Positions 18,762 through 28,218 of a stretch of 64,000 bases of DNA are shown in pieces. This DNA comes from Clostridium rectalis (GTDB lineage: Bacteria > Bacillota > Clostridia > Clostridiales > Clostridiaceae). A program made the translations under genes and the position numbers. The DNA is taken from assembly GCF_900626095.1 (NCBI RefSeq), contig NZ_UYZZ01000001.1:62001-126000 (forward strand), given 5' to 3'. Positions within the stretch are counted from its first letter, which is position 1; each line of letters starts with the position of its first letter. The notes under the pieces were generated by a model, which was not told where the DNA came from, searched no databases, and saw only the letters and a list, made by a program, of their open reading frames with translations.

Positions 18762-19374
18762 GAAGTTTTTTTGAAAAAATCATAAAAAAATATTTTTTAT
18801 ATTGTTGAAGAATAAATTTAAAGAAGTATTATTTGTAAACTTATATAAGTTCCTATATATTTTAGGTATTATTAACAAATATTGTATTAACAATATAGAT
18901 TTTTCAAGAAAAAAGTAATATAATATAATAGATTTACATGTTTAATAAAGAGTTTTTCTAAGGATATGAAAAAAATATAAATATATATAATGGAATAAGA
19001 AAGTTTAATATTCTAAATAAAGAGAAAAATGAAATATTAAATTCATATTATATAAAGTTTAAAGTAATAAAACTAATTTATAATTAAATTGACTTATCTA
19101 CATAATTTTAATTTTATAGAATCTTATATAATAATTAACATAATATATGATAAGATTAAAATTTATTTATATACAATAAAATTTAATACTATACATTGTC
19201 TAATGTATGCTTATATGATTTTTTATATTTTGTAAAAATTCAATTTATTAAAAGGTATAAGAATTTATAGCTTTATTTAAATAATAAATTTAAAATCAAT
19301 ACTGTGAGTCATTAATAAAAAAGGAAAATATAATGATAATAGACTAGCATTATAATAAATAAAGGAGTGTTACA
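18762..19374. other. Gene-free, very AT-rich divergent intergenic region
   Basis: About 610 bases between the serine-operon promoter and the GGDEF/HD-GYP gene. I see no open frame of useful size, no hairpin with a T run and no recognised riboswitch core. It must hold the promoter of the downstream gene, but no box pair stands out. Confidence 0.6.
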
Positions 19375-21720
19375 ATGGCTATGATTGCAGTAGATAGTCA
19401 GTATAAGTATCAAGCTATTGTAGAAAATATGTTTGATGGCTTTGCTTATCATAAAATAGTGTTAGACGAAGATGAAAAGCCTGTAGACTATATTTTTCTT
19501 GAAGTAAACAAACAATTTGAAAATTTAACAGGGCTTAAAAGAGAATATGTAATAGGTAAAAGGTTCACTGAAATTCTACTTCATAGTAAACAAGCAGATT
19601 TTTCTACTATAGATATATATGGGAAAATAGCTTTGGAAGGTGGAAGTGCAAAGTTTGATAAGTATTCGGTAATATCTAATAAGTGGTTTTCTATATGTGC
19701 CTACAGTTATGAAAAAAATTATTTTGCTACTACATTTATTGATATAACAGATATTAAAAAATTTTCTAACAGGGTGGCAAAACTTTCTAATACTGTATTT
19801 AAATATCTAAAATTTCCCTTTGGACAGATAAACTATCAAGCTATTTGTGATGATATGAGGATGATTTCTGATTCCAAATTAGTTACATTAAATTTGTTTA
19901 ATAAAAGTGATAATAAAATGTGTGTAAAAGCTATTTCAGCAAACGGTGAGTGTATAAAAGATATTCAAAATATATTAGAGTGCAATTTGTTAAAAAAATG
20001 TTGGAATATAGATAATATAACAAATAAAATACTTCAAAGTAAAAGGATTATCAGGTTCAATAATATTGATGTATTACTTAAAAATAAAATGAGTTCTAGT
20101 GAAATTTCTAGAATTAGAAAAGAGATGAACTTAGGAAATTTTTATGTGGTACCTATTATTCAGGATGACATTTTAATAGGGGATTTTGTTATTGTGGTAT
20201 CTAAAGGAAAGGAAATTTTTGAACATAATATTATTGAGATTTTTGCAAATAATTTAAGTTATGTTTTGCTTAGAATAGAAATGGAAAAGGAGCTAAAGGA
20301 AAAAGAGGAAATATGGAAATTTGCTATTGAGGCAAATGGTGATGGTGTATGGAATTGGAATATAAAGACTAATGAAGTAGCATTTTCTAAGAGATGGAAG
20401 GAAATGCTTGGATATAATGAAGATGAAATAAAAGATAATTTTGAAACTTGGATAAAATATATACATCCTGATGATTTGGAGAATGTATATGATTCATTGC
20501 ATAAGTTATTTAGTAAAGAGATAGAAGTATACAATATAGAATATAAGTTAAAGTGTAAAGATGGAAGTTATTTAAATTGTTTAGCTAGAGGTAAAATAAT
20601 TAGTTGGGATGAATTTGGTAGACCCTATAGGATGATAGGAACTCATAGTGATATAACTGAACAAAAAAAAGCTTATGAAAAAGTTGTATATTTAAGTTTT
20701 CATGATAAATTAACAGGACTGTATAATAGAGCATTTTTTGAGGAAGAGTTAAAACGACTTGATACGGAGAGGCAACTTCCCTTAAGTATCATAATGGGGG
20801 ATGCTAATGGCTTAAAACTAATTAATGATGCTTTTGGACATGATGTTGGGGACAAATTGATAAGAAAAGTTGCAGATATATTAAAAAATTGTTGTAGGAA
20901 AGAGGATATAGTAGCTAGGGTAGGAGGAGATGAATTTGTTATAATGCTCCCTAATGTAGAGAGACAAAAGGCACTTAAAATAGTAGAAAGAATAAAGTTA
21001 AACTGTAAAATGGAAATAAGTGATCCTATAAATCCTAATATTTCCTTAGGGGTGGCAACTAAAGACAACATCAATCAAGATATATATAAAATATATAAAT
21101 TGGCAGAAGAAAGAATGTATAAAAATAAATTAATAGAAAGCAAAAAATTAAAAAATGAAATAATATCTTCACTGACTGAAATGTTAAGAAAAAAAGATTC
21201 TAGAATAGAGAAACATAGCAAAAATTTAAGAAGACTCTGTTTAAGAGTTGGAAGGTTGCTACGCTTAAACTATGAGCAATTAGATAAGCTAAAACTTTTA
21301 GCTACATTACATGATATAGGGAAAATCGCAATACCAGAGAAAATATTGAAAAAGGAAGGTAAACTAGATGAAATAGAACTTCAGATAATGAAAAAGCATT
21401 GTGAAATTGGTTATAGAATAGCATCTTCTTCCCCAGAACTTGTGCCTATAGCGGATTCTATATTGTGTCATCATGAGTATTATGACGGAGGTGGTTATCC
21501 ACAAGGATTAAGAGGGGAAGAGATTCCCTTATACGCTAGGATAATTTCTGTACTTGATGCTTATGATGATATGACAAGTTATAGACCCTATAGAAAAATA
21601 AGGACTAATAAAGAGGCTTTAGAAGAGTTAAAAAAACGTTCAGGTACCCAGTTTGACCCTGTTATAGTAGATGTATTTAGTGAAATAATGTCAAATAAAT
21701 TTAGAGAAGATAAAGAATAA
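19375..21720 (+). CDS. PAS-GAF-PAS-GGDEF-HD-GYP signalling protein
   Basis: A 781-residue cytoplasmic protein with no transmembrane segment. Order: PAS (about 10-125), GAF-like domain (about 130-295), PAS_3-type domain with PAC (about 305-430, containing GDGVWNWNIKT and MIGTHSDITE), GGDEF (about 435-600) and HD-GYP (about 605-780). The diguanylate cyclase site is an intact GGDEF (about residue 517). The phosphodiesterase has HDIGK (about 646), HHEYYDGGGYP and DAYDDM. Both c-di-GMP-making and -breaking sites therefore look intact, implying switching by the sensors. ATG at 19375 after AAAGGAG. It stands alone. Confidence 0.95.
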   Translation: MAMIAVDSQYKYQAIVENMFDGFAYHKIVLDEDEKPVDYIFLEVNKQFENLTGLKREYVIGKRFTEILLHSKQADFSTIDIYGKIALEGGSAKFDKYSVISNKWFSICAYSYEKNYFATTFIDITDIKKFSNRVAKLSNTVFKYLKFPFGQINYQAICDDMRMISDSKLVTLNLFNKSDNKMCVKAISANGECIKDIQNILECNLLKKCWNIDNITNKILQSKRIIRFNNIDVLLKNKMSSSEISRIRKEMNLGNFYVVPIIQDDILIGDFVIVVSKGKEIFEHNIIEIFANNLSYVLLRIEMEKELKEKEEIWKFAIEANGDGVWNWNIKTNEVAFSKRWKEMLGYNEDEIKDNFETWIKYIHPDDLENVYDSLHKLFSKEIEVYNIEYKLKCKDGSYLNCLARGKIISWDEFGRPYRMIGTHSDITEQKKAYEKVVYLSFHDKLTGLYNRAFFEEELKRLDTERQLPLSIIMGDANGLKLINDAFGHDVGDKLIRKVADILKNCCRKEDIVARVGGDEFVIMLPNVERQKALKIVERIKLNCKMEISDPINPNISLGVATKDNINQDIYKIYKLAEERMYKNKLIESKKLKNEIISSLTEMLRKKDSRIEKHSKNLRRLCLRVGRLLRLNYEQLDKLKLLATLHDIGKIAIPEKILKKEGKLDEIELQIMKKHCEIGYRIASSSPELVPIADSILCHHEYYDGGGYPQGLRGEEIPLYARIISVLDAYDDMTSYRPYRKIRTNKEALEELKKRSGTQFDPVIVDVFSEIMSNKFREDKE

Positions 21721-21723
21721 TAA

Positions 21724-21763
21724 TAGCAGGTAAATATTTTTATATTAAAATATTTACCTGCTA
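21724..21763. terminator. Bidirectional hairpin between convergent genes
   Basis: TAGCAGGTAAATATTTT and its perfect reverse complement flank a 6-base loop, giving a 17-bp stem between the ends of the GGDEF gene and the radical-SAM gene. Confidence 0.8.
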
Positions 21764-21769
21764 AATTAA

Positions 21770-22459
21770 TTAATCCCCTACACCAAAGTCAGTATTTTCA
21801 TATAAAACTTCTATTTTATCTATATGATTTAAAAATTTATATGAATCTTTGAACCACTTTATTAGATTCTCATCTCTTTTTATATTAGTAGTGTTTTCTG
21901 TAAAAATATTAATAGTGGCATACTCAAAATTATTTAAGATAATATCCATATCATTTTGAATCATTTCTTTTGTTTGACCTTTTATTCCTATCATAATACA
22001 AACGGATTGAAAGTAACGTAATACATCATTATAATCCTTAAAAGTAGCATTTTTATTTAAAACTTTATTTCTAAAATTGTAATCAAAGGTTTCTACACCT
22101 ATTTTAAATATTATTGGTATACCAAAATAGGATTTCATTTCTTCTAATTTATCTTTGTAAGCCCAATGACTTTCTAGAAAAAGGATTTTTATATTTTTTT
22201 CATAAATTATACTTTTTATTTTTTCTAAAGTTTTTTTGGGAAGTTCAAAACAGCTACCTGAGTTTATAACTTCTAATCTTTTATATTTTCCTGTTATTTT
22301 ATTTAAAATTTCATAGTTTAGTTTATTGATTTTGTCCTCATTTAATGAATTGTCTTCTATATAATCGCAAAAACTACATTTACCCCAAAAACAAGGGAAG
22401 GATTTTAAAAGAACAATTTCTCGGTTATTCTTATTTTCTATAATATTATATCTATCCAC
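21770..22459 (-). CDS. queL: Radical-SAM protein, probable queuine lyase (QueL-like)
   Basis: A 229-residue small radical-SAM protein. The cluster cysteines are C23, C28 and C31 (CFWGKCSFC), spaced C-x4-C-x2-C rather than the usual C-x3-C-x2-C. It is the last gene of a three-gene unit with an ECF S-component and a nucleoside hydrolase under a preQ1-I riboswitch. In Clostridioides difficile such a set was shown to recycle queuine to preQ1 with a dedicated radical-SAM enzyme (QueL), and I assign this gene by that context plus its size and fold. GTG start at 22459 after AAGGTGA, nine bases after the previous stop. The symbol is inferred, not verified by alignment. Confidence 0.75.
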   Translation of the reverse strand: MDRYNIIENKNNREIVLLKSFPCFWGKCSFCDYIEDNSLNEDKINKLNYEILNKITGKYKRLEVINSGSCFELPKKTLEKIKSIIYEKNIKILFLESHWAYKDKLEEMKSYFGIPIIFKIGVETFDYNFRNKVLNKNATFKDYNDVLRYFQSVCIMIGIKGQTKEMIQNDMDIILNNFEYATINIFTENTTNIKRDENLIKWFKDSYKFLNHIDKIEVLYENTDFGVGD

Positions 22460-22468
22460 TAGATCACC

Positions 22469-23020
22469 TTACTTTAATTTTACTTTTATATTTAAAGGCA
22501 TGTATTTAATACATGCCATAGCAATTAGTATAGCTATGGTTTTGTCTAAAATATCGCTAAAAAATTGTACAGAAAACACACTGGTAAAAAGATTTAAACC
22601 AGTTCCTCTTAAAAACGCTACTATATAAGAGGATCCTGAAGAGGTAATACCGTTAAATATAAGTGTTGCAATAGGGGCAGATGTAAAGGAAACTGCAAAT
22701 GAAAGCATTGTTATGCCCAAGGGAAGTTTCATGTAATTAAATAGTTTTTTATTATAAAGAAAGCCACTTACAATGGCTAGTACTATTTGAACAGGTATAA
22801 AAAAGAATGAAATAGGATCAAAAGTTGTTGAGGCAACAATGCTTGTTAATATACCAGTTATTATACCTGAAGGTGTTCCCATTAAAAATGTTGATACTAT
22901 AGTTCCTATAGCATCAAGGTAAACTGGTAATTTTAAATTAGCTGCAACAAATGAACCTGCAATATTTATGTTTGTGCATAAAGCAATAATTATTAAGTGG
23001 AATGTAGAGTTTTTTTTCAT
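22469..23020 (-). CDS. ECF transporter S-component, probably for a queuosine precursor
   Basis: A 183-residue integral membrane protein with about six helices, typical in size and hydrophobicity of substrate-binding S-components of energy-coupling factor importers. The N-terminus contains ALCTNINIAGSFVA and the loop LPVYLDAIGTIVSTFLMG. It has no ATPase of its own and would use the shared EcfAAT module encoded elsewhere. It does not look like classical QueT (PF06177). The riboswitch and neighbours suggest uptake of queuine, queuosine or preQ1. ATG at 23020 after AGGGGT, 33 bases after the nucleoside hydrolase gene. Confidence 0.82.
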   Translation of the reverse strand: MKKNSTFHLIIIALCTNINIAGSFVAANLKLPVYLDAIGTIVSTFLMGTPSGIITGILTSIVASTTFDPISFFFIPVQIVLAIVSGFLYNKKLFNYMKLPLGITMLSFAVSFTSAPIATLIFNGITSSGSSYIVAFLRGTGLNLFTSVFSVQFFSDILDKTIAILIAMACIKYMPLNIKVKLK

Positions 23021-23053
23021 ATGATGATACCCCTAACAATTATATTTTTTATT

Positions 23054-24013
23054 TTAAAGTATTAAATTAATGTCTTCTTTAAATTCAGGGAATAGACATG
23101 TAAAGAAATATTCCATAAATTTATGATTATCTACCTTATTTAAAACATAAGAGTTGGATTTATAACCATAAAAATTTGCTACATCTACAATAGATTGGCC
23201 CATTGCAATACCATCTGTTACTATATCTATGTGAGAATAAAATCCGGAGCATATACTGTTATCTATAAAATAGGCTACTGCTAAGGGATCATTAATTACA
23301 CAACCTAGAGTACGCTCTTGTCTCCAATGAAAATCTACATAAAATTTTGTAATATCTACAATAAACTTAGATAATGAAGTATTAAACTGACTTAAAAGTT
23401 CTATGTAATTTGGAGTGAGAATAATTTCTCTTGTTACATCAAGATTAACCATAGTTATTGGAGAGTTTATATTATCATATACGTATTTTGCAGCATGTGG
23501 ATCAACCCAATAATTAAATTCTGCTACAGGAGAACAATTACCATGGCTTTTAAAAGAGCCGCCCATTGATATAATTTCTTCTACTTTGTTTAAAGTGAAA
23601 GCGTCTTTTTTTATAGCTTTAGCTAGATTTGTTAAAGGGCCTAAAGCTATAATACTTATTTTGTCTCCTTTTTTTATAGTTTTAATTATAAAATCCACAG
23701 CATTGTAAAAAATATTTGTATTAGAAATGTCAGGTAAAAAAGTTTCTCCAAGACCATCTTTACCATGGGTATCTTCAGCAGTAACAAGTTCTCGCACTAG
23801 AGGATATTCCTCACCTATATAAACAGGGATATCAAGTCTATTTAGTAAATTTAATATTTTTAATACATTTTTTGCCCCTTGACAAGCTGGAACATTACCG
23901 GAAACTATTGTTATTCCTTGTACATCTAATTTATTTGATTTTAACGCAAGTAATATAGCCAATGCATCGTCGATTCCAGGGTCACAATCTATAATTACTT
24001 TTCTTTTTATCAT
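23054..24013 (-). CDS. queK: Nucleoside hydrolase, probable queuosine nucleosidase (QueK-like)
   Basis: A 319-residue inosine-uridine-preferring nucleoside hydrolase family protein. The calcium-binding N-terminal motif DCDPGIDDA is intact, followed by GADDTHGKDG-like AEDTHGKDGLG, the segment LGPLTNLA, and a downstream INDPLAVAYF carrying the conserved Asp. Family members split ribonucleosides to base plus ribose. First position in a preQ1-riboswitch operon with an ECF S-component and a QueL-like radical-SAM protein points to queuosine as the substrate, as shown for QueK of C. difficile. A general pyrimidine or purine hydrolase remains possible. ATG at 24013 after AAAGGAGA. Confidence 0.8.
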   Translation of the reverse strand: MIKRKVIIDCDPGIDDALAILLALKSNKLDVQGITIVSGNVPACQGAKNVLKILNLLNRLDIPVYIGEEYPLVRELVTAEDTHGKDGLGETFLPDISNTNIFYNAVDFIIKTIKKGDKISIIALGPLTNLAKAIKKDAFTLNKVEEIISMGGSFKSHGNCSPVAEFNYWVDPHAAKYVYDNINSPITMVNLDVTREIILTPNYIELLSQFNTSLSKFIVDITKFYVDFHWRQERTLGCVINDPLAVAYFIDNSICSGFYSHIDIVTDGIAMGQSIVDVANFYGYKSNSYVLNKVDNHKFMEYFFTCLFPEFKEDINLIL

Positions 24014-24129
24014 TTTTGCATGTCTCCTTTAATATAATTTGGGATAGAACAGTATTAAAAGTTATATCCAATAGTAATTATTAAAGTAATAAAAATATAA
24101 CAGAGATAAGGAAGTTACTTTGGATAAAA

Positions 24130-24204
24130 CAAAAAATACTATATCTAAGGATACAGCATTACAATCCTTAGTTTTTTATAGAGGGAGTTTCCGAACCTCT
24201 CCTA
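24130..24204 (-). promoter_or_regulatory. preQ1-I riboswitch with overlapping terminator
   Basis: On the minus strand the aptamer reads AGAGGTTC, then GGAAACT, then CCCTCTATAAAAAACTAAG (plus 24204 to 24170). The P1 stem AGAGG/CCTCT and the A-rich tail AAAAAACTAA are the class I preQ1 hallmarks. The tail runs straight into a terminator: CTAAGGAT pairs with ATCCTTAG (plus 24145-24171), followed by a T-rich stretch (TATTTTTTG). Ligand binding would free that hairpin and stop transcription of the salvage operon. A TATAAT-like box sits about 55 bases upstream on the same strand. Confidence 0.93.
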
Positions 24205-24367
24205 TAAATTTATTTTATATAAATCTATAGAGTTTATATAAGTTTTTCATGTCATATTATAGCATAAAATTTTAGGTGGCTCTAGACTTGATTTAAAAAA
24301 CATTTTACATTAAATGCTATAATAATAGGAAGTTGTGTGTGGAAAATAAAAATGTGTGGGGGGATAT

Positions 24368-24649
24368 ATGATGAAAAGATCGCCAATTGTTAGGGGGATT
24401 ATAGCACTTGTTATAGTAGTTGCCAGCGTATCATATTGTCATGTGACGCCAGAAATAGCTATTAGAAGTAATTTGTTTTTTAAAGGATATAGAAAAGAGG
24501 CTATAAGTACACAAGTATATAAAATAAGGGAAGAAAGCAATTCTAAAAAAATTTATACATGTAGGAATCCTAAGGTAGGAGCCAAATATTATGTATTAAA
24601 AAAGAAGAATTTGGGTTTATGGTTTATAGATTGGAATGAAGTAAAATAG
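24368..24649 (+). CDS. Small membrane-anchored protein of unknown function
   Basis: About 93 residues: a short basic N-terminus (MMKRSP), one hydrophobic helix (residues 8-25), then a basic, lysine/tyrosine-rich extracytoplasmic part with two further cysteines. I do not recognise it. The ATG at 24368 (or 24371) follows a G-rich ribosome site; the GTG at 24356 overlaps it. Divergent from the riboswitch operon and followed by another orphan. Confidence 0.65.
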   Translation: MMKRSPIVRGIIALVIVVASVSYCHVTPEIAIRSNLFFKGYRKEAISTQVYKIREESNSKKIYTCRNPKVGAKYYVLKKKNLGLWFIDWNEVK

Positions 24650-24767
24650 AGCGTAATGGTAAAGTAAAAAAGGGAAAAAGATAATTATGTAGAATATATA
24701 TTTGTAGAATATAGTAGTTTAATCTTAAATTAAAACGACAAAAATTTTAGAAAGGTAGATGATTTAT

Positions 24768-25079
24768 ATGGAAAAATATATAGAGTTTAAATATGGTGAT
24801 ACAGAGCAATTTTTACAATATGAACCAGGGGACAAAATGGAGTTTAAATTTCCTTCAGGAGCAATATTTTTTGTTGGTAGTAATGAAGGAATGGTATTTT
24901 GCAATAAAATAAATATATTTAAAGAGGAAGCAGGAAATCAAGTCCATACTAAAATTCAACTTTCAAATAACGAAGAGATGGTAGGTGTTTTTTTTGCGGA
25001 TCCAGAAAAAAAATTACAAGTAATATTATCTTCAGACGATACTGTATTCAAAGCTGTATTTATTTATAATGAGCTTTAA
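24768..25079 (+). CDS. Small protein of unknown function
   Basis: A 103-residue acidic soluble protein (MEKYIEFKYGDTEQFLQYEPG...), predicted mostly beta-strand, with no recognised domain. Two ATGs are possible (24759 and 24768); AAAGG lies three and twelve bases upstream respectively, so the start is uncertain. A terminator follows. Confidence 0.6.
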   Translation: MEKYIEFKYGDTEQFLQYEPGDKMEFKFPSGAIFFVGSNEGMVFCNKINIFKEEAGNQVHTKIQLSNNEEMVGVFFADPEKKLQVILSSDDTVFKAVFIYNEL

Positions 25080-25112
25080 TTGAAAATATTTATTAATGTA
25101 TAATTTTATAAA

Positions 25113-25145
25113 AGCTAGTAAGAAATAATCTTGCTAGTTTTTACA
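25113..25145 (+). terminator. Intrinsic terminator
   Basis: CTAGTAAGA (25115-25123) pairs with TCTTGCTAG (25129-25137, one wobble) around a short loop, then TTTTTA. The following 215 bases to the next gene hold nothing I recognise. Confidence 0.7.
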
Positions 25146-25362
25146 TTTTATATTAAAAAAGGGTTGGTGTGCAAATAATTTTATAGCACTGTTATAAATA
25201 TTCTAAATTAATACATAATTATGGAGATAAACCACGCAATTATGGATATTATATCTAAAAAATAGAAAATTTTCTATATATATGTTGAAAGTTGGTAAAA
25301 ATACCTATATAATATAATAAATTAATGATGATAGATTGTATATAAAAGAGGGGAGGAGCAAA

Positions 25363-27159
25363 TTGAAAGCAAAACAGTTATTTTGGAAATTAACTACTAA
25401 TTTAGAGACTATAACTTACTCAGTAGTTATGCCAGTTGCTATTATAGGTACCTTTGTTATAGGAGATTTTAAAGGAGACAGATTATTACCGGGAACTCTT
25501 TCTTTAATTTTGGCAATACTTTTTAATATTTTTGTTGGGATAAGCATAAGAAAGAAAACCTTATTTGATAATTTAAAATTATTATATGCAGATAAACACC
25601 TTGAGGATGAAGAATGCTTAAAAATAAAAATAAGTTTGCTTAAGTTTCCTCTAAGAGAAGGTTTAACTATGTCTTTTAGATGGGCACTTGGAGTTCCAAG
25701 TATAATGCTTATAGCTAACATATTTATGTCTATAACATGGAAACAATATTTTGTATCTTTTATAATTGGATTATGTTTATCATTTATAGGCTTTATGACT
25801 AATTATCTTAATTCTGAAAAATTACTAATAGATATTTTTCTAGAAAAAAAATTAAACTCTTATGAAATTGATGAGAGTAATTATATTAAGTTTACTTTGG
25901 GTAATAAAATATATTCTTTTGTTTTTAGTATTTTAATATTACTATCCTTCACTTATGTATATATAACATATGCCATTTCCCAAGGTTTGTTTACATATTT
26001 TAAAACTTATATATATTATATCTTTGGGTTTTTAATGATGTTTTATGTAGTTACTGTATATATATATATATTTGTGGATAACATACGAAAAAATATAAAG
26101 CATATAGAAGTAGCAGTTAACAAAATAGCAGAAAAAGACTTAACTGTAGAAATTGCAAGGATTACTTCTGATGAGATAGGTAATATAGGAAAAGATATTT
26201 ATATAATGAAACAAAGTTTTAATAAATTTATTCAGGGTATTTTAACACAAGCGGAAAGTACTCTTAAATTTTCAGAGGAATTATCTAAAAGTTCGGAAAC
26301 TACTGCTTTTTCAATAAAAGAAGTTGCAACTTCTGTAAATGATTTAACTAAAGGTTCTTCAATTCAAGCACAGGATTCGCAAAAAGCAGTGGAAAAACTC
26401 TTAACATTAGGTAAGGAAATAGAAAATAGTAATAATAATTCAAATAATGTAAGAACTAATATAATTAAAACTGGAGAAGCGTCAAAAGAGGGTATAGATG
26501 CTGTAAATAATTTGGTTGAAAAGTTTGATGAAAATATAAATATCTCCAATAAAATAACAAAAAATATTAAGGAGTTATCTTTAAAATCATCTTCCATAGG
26601 TGAAATAGTAGGTACAATAAATAATATTGCAAATGAGACTAATTTACTTGCATTAAATGCTAGTATAGAGGCGGCAAGAGCAGGTGAAGCAGGAAAAGGG
26701 TTTTCAGTTGTAGCAGATCAAATAAAGAAGTTAGCAGAGCAAACGGATTTAGCCACTAAAAATGTAAAATCTATAATTGAAGAAATGCAAAATGAGATAG
26801 AAAGAGCTGAAACAAATGGTAAAAAAGCAGAGGTAATTTTAAAAAATACTTCCCAAGCTTCTAATAAAGCAATAAATTCTTTCCATACTATAAATAGTTC
26901 AGTAGAAAAGACTATAAATATGGTTTATATACTTACGGAAAGTATGAAGAATATTGATGAGGAGAAAAATCATGTATATTCTTTTATGGAGAATATATCT
27001 AGTGTTTCTGAACAAGGGGCGTCATCTACGGAGGAGGTTAATTCCATAGTAGAGGAACAAACTGTTACTATGGAAAGGTTGTCTTCTATGTCAAATAATT
27101 TAGAAAAGCTTGCACAAAAATTAAAAGATGAAGTCAATAATTTTATACTATCAAATTAA
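25363..27159 (+). CDS. Methyl-accepting chemotaxis protein with a six-helix membrane domain
   Basis: About 598 residues. The first 240 contain about six hydrophobic helices with short loops and no large periplasmic sensor domain. A HAMP linker follows (about 235-290, with [17 protein letters not shown]), then a long signalling coiled coil. The hairpin tip is [36 protein letters not shown], which is canonical and contacts CheA/CheW. The sensor is probably the membrane part itself. The start is the TTG at 25363 after GGGGAGGA; the frame is open upstream to 25336 but without a ribosome site. Confidence 0.92.
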   Translation: MKAKQLFWKLTTNLETITYSVVMPVAIIGTFVIGDFKGDRLLPGTLSLILAILFNIFVGISIRKKTLFDNLKLLYADKHLEDEECLKIKISLLKFPLREGLTMSFRWALGVPSIMLIANIFMSITWKQYFVSFIIGLCLSFIGFMTNYLNSEKLLIDIFLEKKLNSYEIDESNYIKFTLGNKIYSFVFSILILLSFTYVYITYAISQGLFTYFKTYIYYIFGFLMMFYVVTVYIYIFVDNIRKNIKHIEVAVNKIAEKDLTVEIARITSDEIGNIGKDIYIMKQSFNKFIQGILTQAESTLKFSEELSKSSETTAFSIKEVATSVNDLTKGSSIQAQDSQKAVEKLLTLGKEIENSNNNSNNVRTNIIKTGEASKEGIDAVNNLVEKFDENINISNKITKNIKELSLKSSSIGEIVGTINNIANETNLLALNASIEAARAGEAGKGFSVVADQIKKLAEQTDLATKNVKSIIEEMQNEIERAETNGKKAEVILKNTSQASNKAINSFHTINSSVEKTINMVYILTESMKNIDEEKNHVYSFMENISSVSEQGASSTEEVNSIVEEQTVTMERLSSMSNNLEKLAQKLKDEVNNFILSN

Positions 27160-27281
27160 GTATTTATGTAAATTAATATTATTTTATGTAGACATAATAA
27201 AGGTTATCTAATATATCTATCAATTACTAAATGTTAGATATATAAAATAGAATAAATAAAATTTTAAATGAGGTGTGTTTT

Positions 27282-28094
27282 ATGGCTTATTTTTTAACAG
27301 ATGATAATATGAAAATTTTTTATGAAGTAAAGGGTCAGGGGAAACCGATAGTTTTTATTCACGGATGGACATGTAATCATATGTTTTTTAAAAAGCAAGT
27401 AGAAGAATTAAGTAAACATTATCAGGTCATAACTTATGATTTAAGAGGGCATGGTTTTTCAGAGAGGCCTGAAAATGGACTTACTATGGAAAGAATGGCT
27501 AAAGATTTAAGAAATCTTATAGAGTTTTTGAATTTAGAAGAAGTAACTGTTGCAGGGTGGTCTATGGGAACCACAATAATTTTAGAGTATGTAAGGCAAT
27601 TTAGTTGTGATAAGTTAGGAAAGATTTGTTTCATAGATATGACACCTAAGGTTGTTGCAGAGGGAGATTGGCATAGGGGACTTTTTGGTGATTTCTCATA
27701 TAAAGATAATTTGAATCATATTGCTAATGCGGCTTCGGACTGGCCAAAATTAATCGAAAGTTTTGTCCCATCACTATTTGCAACATCAGGTTGTAGAATT
27801 GAGGAAGATATAAAATGGGTTTATGAACAAGTAAGAAAAAATACTCCTCATGTAGTAGTGGATTGTTGGGTATCTATGTCTAAACAAGATTATAGAGAGG
27901 AACTTAAAAAAATAACTGTACCTTGCTTAATAACAAGGGGAGAAGAAAGTGCATTTTGTACAAAGGATACTTGTGAGTATATGAATAAGAAAATTAATAA
28001 ATCAAAGTGGATTGATTATTCAAAATGTGGTCATATATTGTTTATGGAAGAAGCAAAAAAGTTTAATAAAGATATTTTGGAGTTTGTTGGTTAA
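27282..28094 (+). CDS. Alpha/beta-hydrolase
   Basis: A 270-residue alpha/beta-hydrolase fold protein. The oxyanion HG motif is FIHGWTCN, the nucleophile elbow is GWSMG, and the catalytic His is in KCGHILFMEE. Overall it resembles the arylesterase/haloperoxidase-like branch, with no signal peptide. The substrate cannot be inferred. The ATG at 27282 has AGGTG six bases upstream; the GTG at 27273 is part of that site. A terminator follows, so it is probably monocistronic. Confidence 0.88.
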   Translation: MAYFLTDDNMKIFYEVKGQGKPIVFIHGWTCNHMFFKKQVEELSKHYQVITYDLRGHGFSERPENGLTMERMAKDLRNLIEFLNLEEVTVAGWSMGTTIILEYVRQFSCDKLGKICFIDMTPKVVAEGDWHRGLFGDFSYKDNLNHIANAASDWPKLIESFVPSLFATSGCRIEEDIKWVYEQVRKNTPHVVVDCWVSMSKQDYREELKKITVPCLITRGEESAFCTKDTCEYMNKKINKSKWIDYSKCGHILFMEEAKKFNKDILEFVG

Positions 28095-28114
28095 TAAATT
28101 AGTATATAGTATTT

Positions 28115-28156
28115 AAAAGGACTGTCCCATAAAATAGGATATGACAGTCCTTTTAT
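28115..28156 (+). terminator. Intrinsic terminator after the hydrolase gene
   Basis: AAAAGGACTGTC pairs perfectly with GACAGTCCTTTT across a 16-base loop. Confidence 0.82.
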
Positions 28157-28162
28157 TGTGTA

Positions 28163-28200
28163 AGAGTATTTTATTAAAATATATTTTAATGAAATACTCT
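28163..28200. repeat. 38-bp near-perfect palindrome at the 3' end of the GntP gene
   Basis: AGAGTATTTTATTAAAATAT (28163-28182) and ATATTTTAATGAAATACTCT (28181-28200) are reverse complements with one mismatch and share the central AT, so the symmetry has no loop. It lies 18 bases beyond the stop of the minus-strand permease gene. It may act as a terminator or an mRNA-stabilising hairpin; there is no clear T run on the minus strand. Confidence 0.6.
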
Positions 28201-28218
28201 TAATTAATAATATTTAGC

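Noticed and set aside
18762-19374. A replication origin or attachment site in the AT-rich gap
   Set aside because: No DnaA-box cluster, iterons, direct repeats or integrase were seen; AT-richness alone is normal in this genome.
24355-25079. The two small orphan genes as a toxin-antitoxin pair
   Set aside because: They are about 120 bases apart, one is membrane-anchored, and neither resembles a known toxin or antitoxin family.
27170-27250. Inverted AT-rich repeat upstream of the hydrolase as an operator
   Set aside because: The arms are short TA-rich sequences (ATATCTA/TAGATAT) that are likely by chance at this base composition.
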